Of a stretch of DNA of 64,000 bases, positions 61,084 through 64,000 are shown in pieces. How positions within the stretch are numbered: position 1 is the first letter of the stretch; each line of letters opens with the position of its first letter. A program made the position numbers and the translations under genes. The notes beneath the pieces were generated by a model. That model was not told the DNA's origin and made no database searches. It saw nothing but the letters and a program-made list of their open reading frames with translations. The stretch comes from Medicago truncatula (lineage: Eukaryota; Streptophyta; Magnoliopsida; Fabales; Fabaceae), in the NCBI RefSeq assembly GCF_003473485.1, contig NC_053048.1, forward strand, positions 26,095,255-26,159,254, written 5' to 3'.

Positions 61084-61165
61084 TTGGGTTCAGCGAAGAG
61101 GCTAAACTCCCACAACGTGGCGAAGCACTGTTCGAATCTCGGCTGGGAAAAGTAACCGCATTTTA
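61084..61165 (+). repeat. tRNA-like repeat (possible SINE), copy 1
   Basis: AGCGAAGAGGC resembles a pol III A box and GTTCGAATC a B box, about 35 bases apart, followed by GGCTGGGAAAAGTAACC. It does not fold as a complete tRNA and lacks an anticodon arm, so it is a tRNA-derived repeat at best. Confidence 0.45.
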
Positions 61166-61434
61166 TATAGATGGATGTTAATTTTGTGCTGCATTTAGTG
61201 TTGCATATCAGTTAAGTTTTGGGTTTGTGCCTGAGGCCTGGACCAAAAAGCTTTAATGGCTGGGGCATAAATGGAAGCAGGTACGAATAGAAGAAGGCCT
61301 AGAATATCCAAGCCAAAAGGGTCCTATTAAGTGGTCCAATGAGTCTAATGCGTAATGTCCGGTATCGGGAGCCTTTTAGAGCTCTACTCTAAACTCTAAA
61401 GGCTGCGCTGCCACCTAGGGGATAGGAAACCTAG

Positions 61435-61517
61435 TTAGGTCTAGCGAAAGAGGCTAAACTCCTGCAACGTTGCAAACCACTGTTTGAATCTTGGCTGGGA
61501 AAAGTAACCTCATTTTA
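61435..61517 (+). repeat. tRNA-like repeat (possible SINE), copy 2
   Basis: TAGCGAAAGAGG fits the A box consensus better than copy 1; the B box is GTTTGAATC. GCTAAACTCC, CAACGT and GGCTGGGAAAAGTAACC are shared with copy 1. Confidence 0.45.
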
Positions 61518-63828
61518 GTGTTTGTCGGGGCTGAAGTAATATTACTTCCAGTGTAGGGAACTTTTGGGAAACCAAAACAAAATTAGTTGTCCCATTACCA
61601 TGTTTTTTAAGCATGAAAATATCTTTGCAAATATGTGTGTGTGTATTTGATATTCTTCTTGGTTTAGTTTTGTTTATACCAGTTCAAGTATATTCAAACT
61701 AATAATTATTATTTTATTTTGGTTCTAGATAATGATATTGTAGTAAAATCTAATTTTTATCACAACCGTCGTGTCACTTATTGTGCTAGATTTTAGGCAT
61801 CAAGGTTGAAGCTAATCTCTTTATTATTATTATTTTTTTCAGAAAGGAATATGGCTGTACTTTTGAGAATTATGCATTCATTTTTTCTCTGCGCTTTGGT
61901 TCTACATTTTGTATTTTGATGTTTTTCCCTCCTGTTTAATATGGGTCTTTCTTGAACAATAGGACCAGAACCTCAACTTCAAGAACATCTGGCGTTATTG
62001 ATGGTCAATAAAGGAGGATGGTAGGAAGAAAGGGACAAAGAGACTTTTTGGAGCTGCATTTTCTTCAGTTTTAGGACTCATTTTGTATAAGATATTTATG
62101 GCCCTCTTGATGCCTCTTTTAGATTTCTTTCAAAGTTTTTGTGGAAATTTACCACAAAATGTTGTGTTTTTTTGCGACTATACTCTTATTTGTGTAAGCC
62201 TGTAAGGGCTAGTAGAAGTCTCTAACTTGTTAAATGATTCAAGCACACATTTTGCGTGACTATTTGAGTATTTTAGTAATATATTTGTAGCTGCATAAGA
62301 TATTTAATATGTCAGTAGCATGGTTGGATGATCTTTCTTTGACATTTTCTGCGAATTTTTCCTTGGATTTAATTGCTTCCTATCCAGTAGTAAAGCCATG
62401 GTAGAGGGTGCAGGTACAAGTACAGGGTTCTCAGCAACTAACCTTGATTTCTGCACTTTTTCTGTTTTTCAGTTCCTGTGTTTTAAGCTTGGAGTGTGAG
62501 TTTTGATGACAAGCTGATTCTACTTGAGGGGTTAATATATAAGTAGTGCATCTATACTGTTGGTATCTTTGTAGATTGCTTGCGACAAGCGAGGAACTCA
62601 CCTCACAGGCTGTTAGGTGATTTTTTCAATCAGCAATTATCACACTAGCCTACTTGTGACATTGTCACAGAATCACTCGATTCAAATCATTTTGCTTGAT
62701 GCAATTACTTTCATCATGTTTGGTTTTGATTATGATTAGGTGATGATGAGTGTTTGAGTTGGCTAAGGAAGCCAACTCGGTGGTTTCTATTTGCTTTGGT
62801 TTCTATAACAGAAGTGGATGGAGAATGAATGTCGGTGATCGGTCCAACAGTGTAAACATTTTGGATCAGTATTGCCTGCAATTCTATTCAACTGCAGCGT
62901 CCTGCATTTGGGCAAAATTAACAAACAAATTAGTCTTTATAATATGGATAAGATACTTCAGGATAATTAATGCTAAATGTAATGTATATTATCATGATAT
63001 ATATTGATAGTGAGTGAAGTATATACACAATTTTTTAAAATGGTAGTGCAGGAACACTTAACTTTGGTGTATTTTTCTAATATGATGTGAAATCCCTTTT
63101 TTGATGGAGGAAGAGAACTTGGTAAAAAGGGATTTAGTTTGCCTTGTTATAGAAGTGATAACTTAACTTGATAGTATTTGTCATTATGCCATAAAAAATG
63201 CATTTTGTATCAATTATTCAGTCGTATGGTTGGTACTTTCTCGATAGAATTGTGCCACTGGTTTAAATAATGATTTGCTTTTGAGAATGCACTCGTGATA
63301 GAATTGTGCCTAAACTGGGAAAGAGAGTAACCATTCTGTGCTGGAATGCTCACCGAGTCTCTCTATCTCAATCAGTCCAATTTCATTCGTCTCACTTATA
63401 GCTCTTGAGTCTCGTACTCTTTCAAATTCTTGCTGTTATTGGACTTTTTGCGCGTTTTGAAGATGATTAGTTTGGAGTCTGCGCAGATTGTGAAGCAGCG
63501 GAATGTAAAGAATATATTGAATGGTTTTCTTGTTCCATAGGCTTGTTTAAACTACTGCTTTGCTATCTTCATAATTTTCCAGCCTTTAAACTATTGCACT
63601 CTATCTTCATAATTTTCTAACTTGATGATAAACAAGTAGTTAGAAGAACAAGTGGTGTCGAGAAAGAGCTGCATCTATGAAAATTCATTACAACTTTTCT
63701 TAAATTAGCGCTGATCTTTAAAATCTTTTTGTGTGCAATTGATTAACGTGCCAATATGATTTTAACAAAGAATGCAAGCTATGCCCTTCGCCCTTCGGTA
63801 CCCTTAAAAAAAAAACTATGCCCTTCAG
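61518..63828. other. Intergenic DNA before the eIF3b fragment
   Basis: No gene is supported. ATAGAATTGTGCC is repeated at 63245 and 63299. The frame at 62750-63007 has no recognisable domain. Confidence 0.45.
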
Positions 63829-64000
63829 CATCAAGTTATGGATATTCATACAGCTCTTATGGAGACCAAGGCCACCATCTTTCTTGACTCCCGAGAAAGA
63901 GGAAGAAATTGCAAAGAACTTGAAAAAGTATAGTAAGAAATATGAAGCAGAGATTAAAGATGTTTCGTTGCAGCAGAGTGAGCAGGAGCGTGAGAAGCGT
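63829..64000 (+). pseudogene. eIF3b (translation initiation factor 3 subunit B) C-terminal fragment
   Basis: From a possible acceptor (CCCTTCAG/C) a frame stays open to the window end and reads LLWRPRPPSFLTPEKEEEIA, then KNLKKYSKKYEAEIKD and SEQEREKR. This matches the C-terminal region of plant eIF3b, a scaffold of the 43S preinitiation complex. The residues just before (IKLWIFIQ) fit poorly, and I find no upstream eIF3b sequence (WD-repeat or RNA-binding domain) in the preceding 3 kb. It is therefore probably a fragment or pseudogene, although a real last-exon region behind a very long intron is not excluded. It is cut by the window edge. Confidence 0.6.

Noticed and set aside
61105..61165. 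A genuine tRNA gene
   Set aside because: Boxes resemble tRNA promoters but no acceptor stem or anticodon arm can be formed.

Overview
This is a plant nuclear window, most likely from a papilionoid legume close to Medicago (inference). The evidence is AT-rich intergenic DNA, GT-AG introns of up to several kb, a plastid acyl-ACP thioesterase of the plant FatA type, legume-style long terminal repeats (SIRE-like, Ogre/Tat-like, chromovirus-like) and dense Stowaway, hAT and Mutator-type MITEs. Nothing bacterial or viral was seen.

Layout. 1-5519: 3' half of a Ty1/copia element (reverse transcriptase, RNase H, 3' LTR) split by a 3.5 kb solo LTR. 6290-7190: decayed LINE-type RNase H / zinc-binding sequence on the minus strand. 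8745-15867 (minus): a complete seven-exon FatA gene with TATA box and G-box, and a tandemly duplicated 3' flank. 16190-23260: intergenic MITEs, including an 897 bp Mutator-like element with a 9 bp target duplication and an internal 25 bp minisatellite. 23990-28336 (plus): a two-exon gene for a plant protein with a trypsin-like fold and a long disordered tail. 29306-44904: a tandem duplication of a roughly 6.9 kb unit. Each copy carries a large near-perfect inverted repeat, a MITE nested in a MITE and two hAT-type elements; copy B also holds an Ogre-like solo LTR. 44905-50120: retroelement debris and a SIRE-like LTR with 37 consecutive C. 51419-about 57690 (minus): the DPM3 gene (dolichol-phosphate mannose synthase subunit 3), three coding exons plus a probable 5' UTR exon behind a 3.8 kb intron that contains a duplicated 1.1 kb block. 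57785-58740: 5'-truncated LINE. 59262-60475 (plus): an F-box gene with a premature stop and a frameshift near its C-terminus. 61084-61517: two tRNA-like repeats. 63829-64000: a C-terminal eIF3b fragment running off the window.

The genes do not form a pathway: FatA releases oleate in plastids, DPM3 anchors an ER glycosylation enzyme, the F-box protein would act in ubiquitin ligases and eIF3b in translation. The most unusual structure is the duplicated palindromic unit at 29306-44904, a candidate hairpin small-RNA source. No new multi-gene system is evident. Exon coordinates were derived by hand from splice sites and reading frame. Family names come from recognised motifs, not from database searches.
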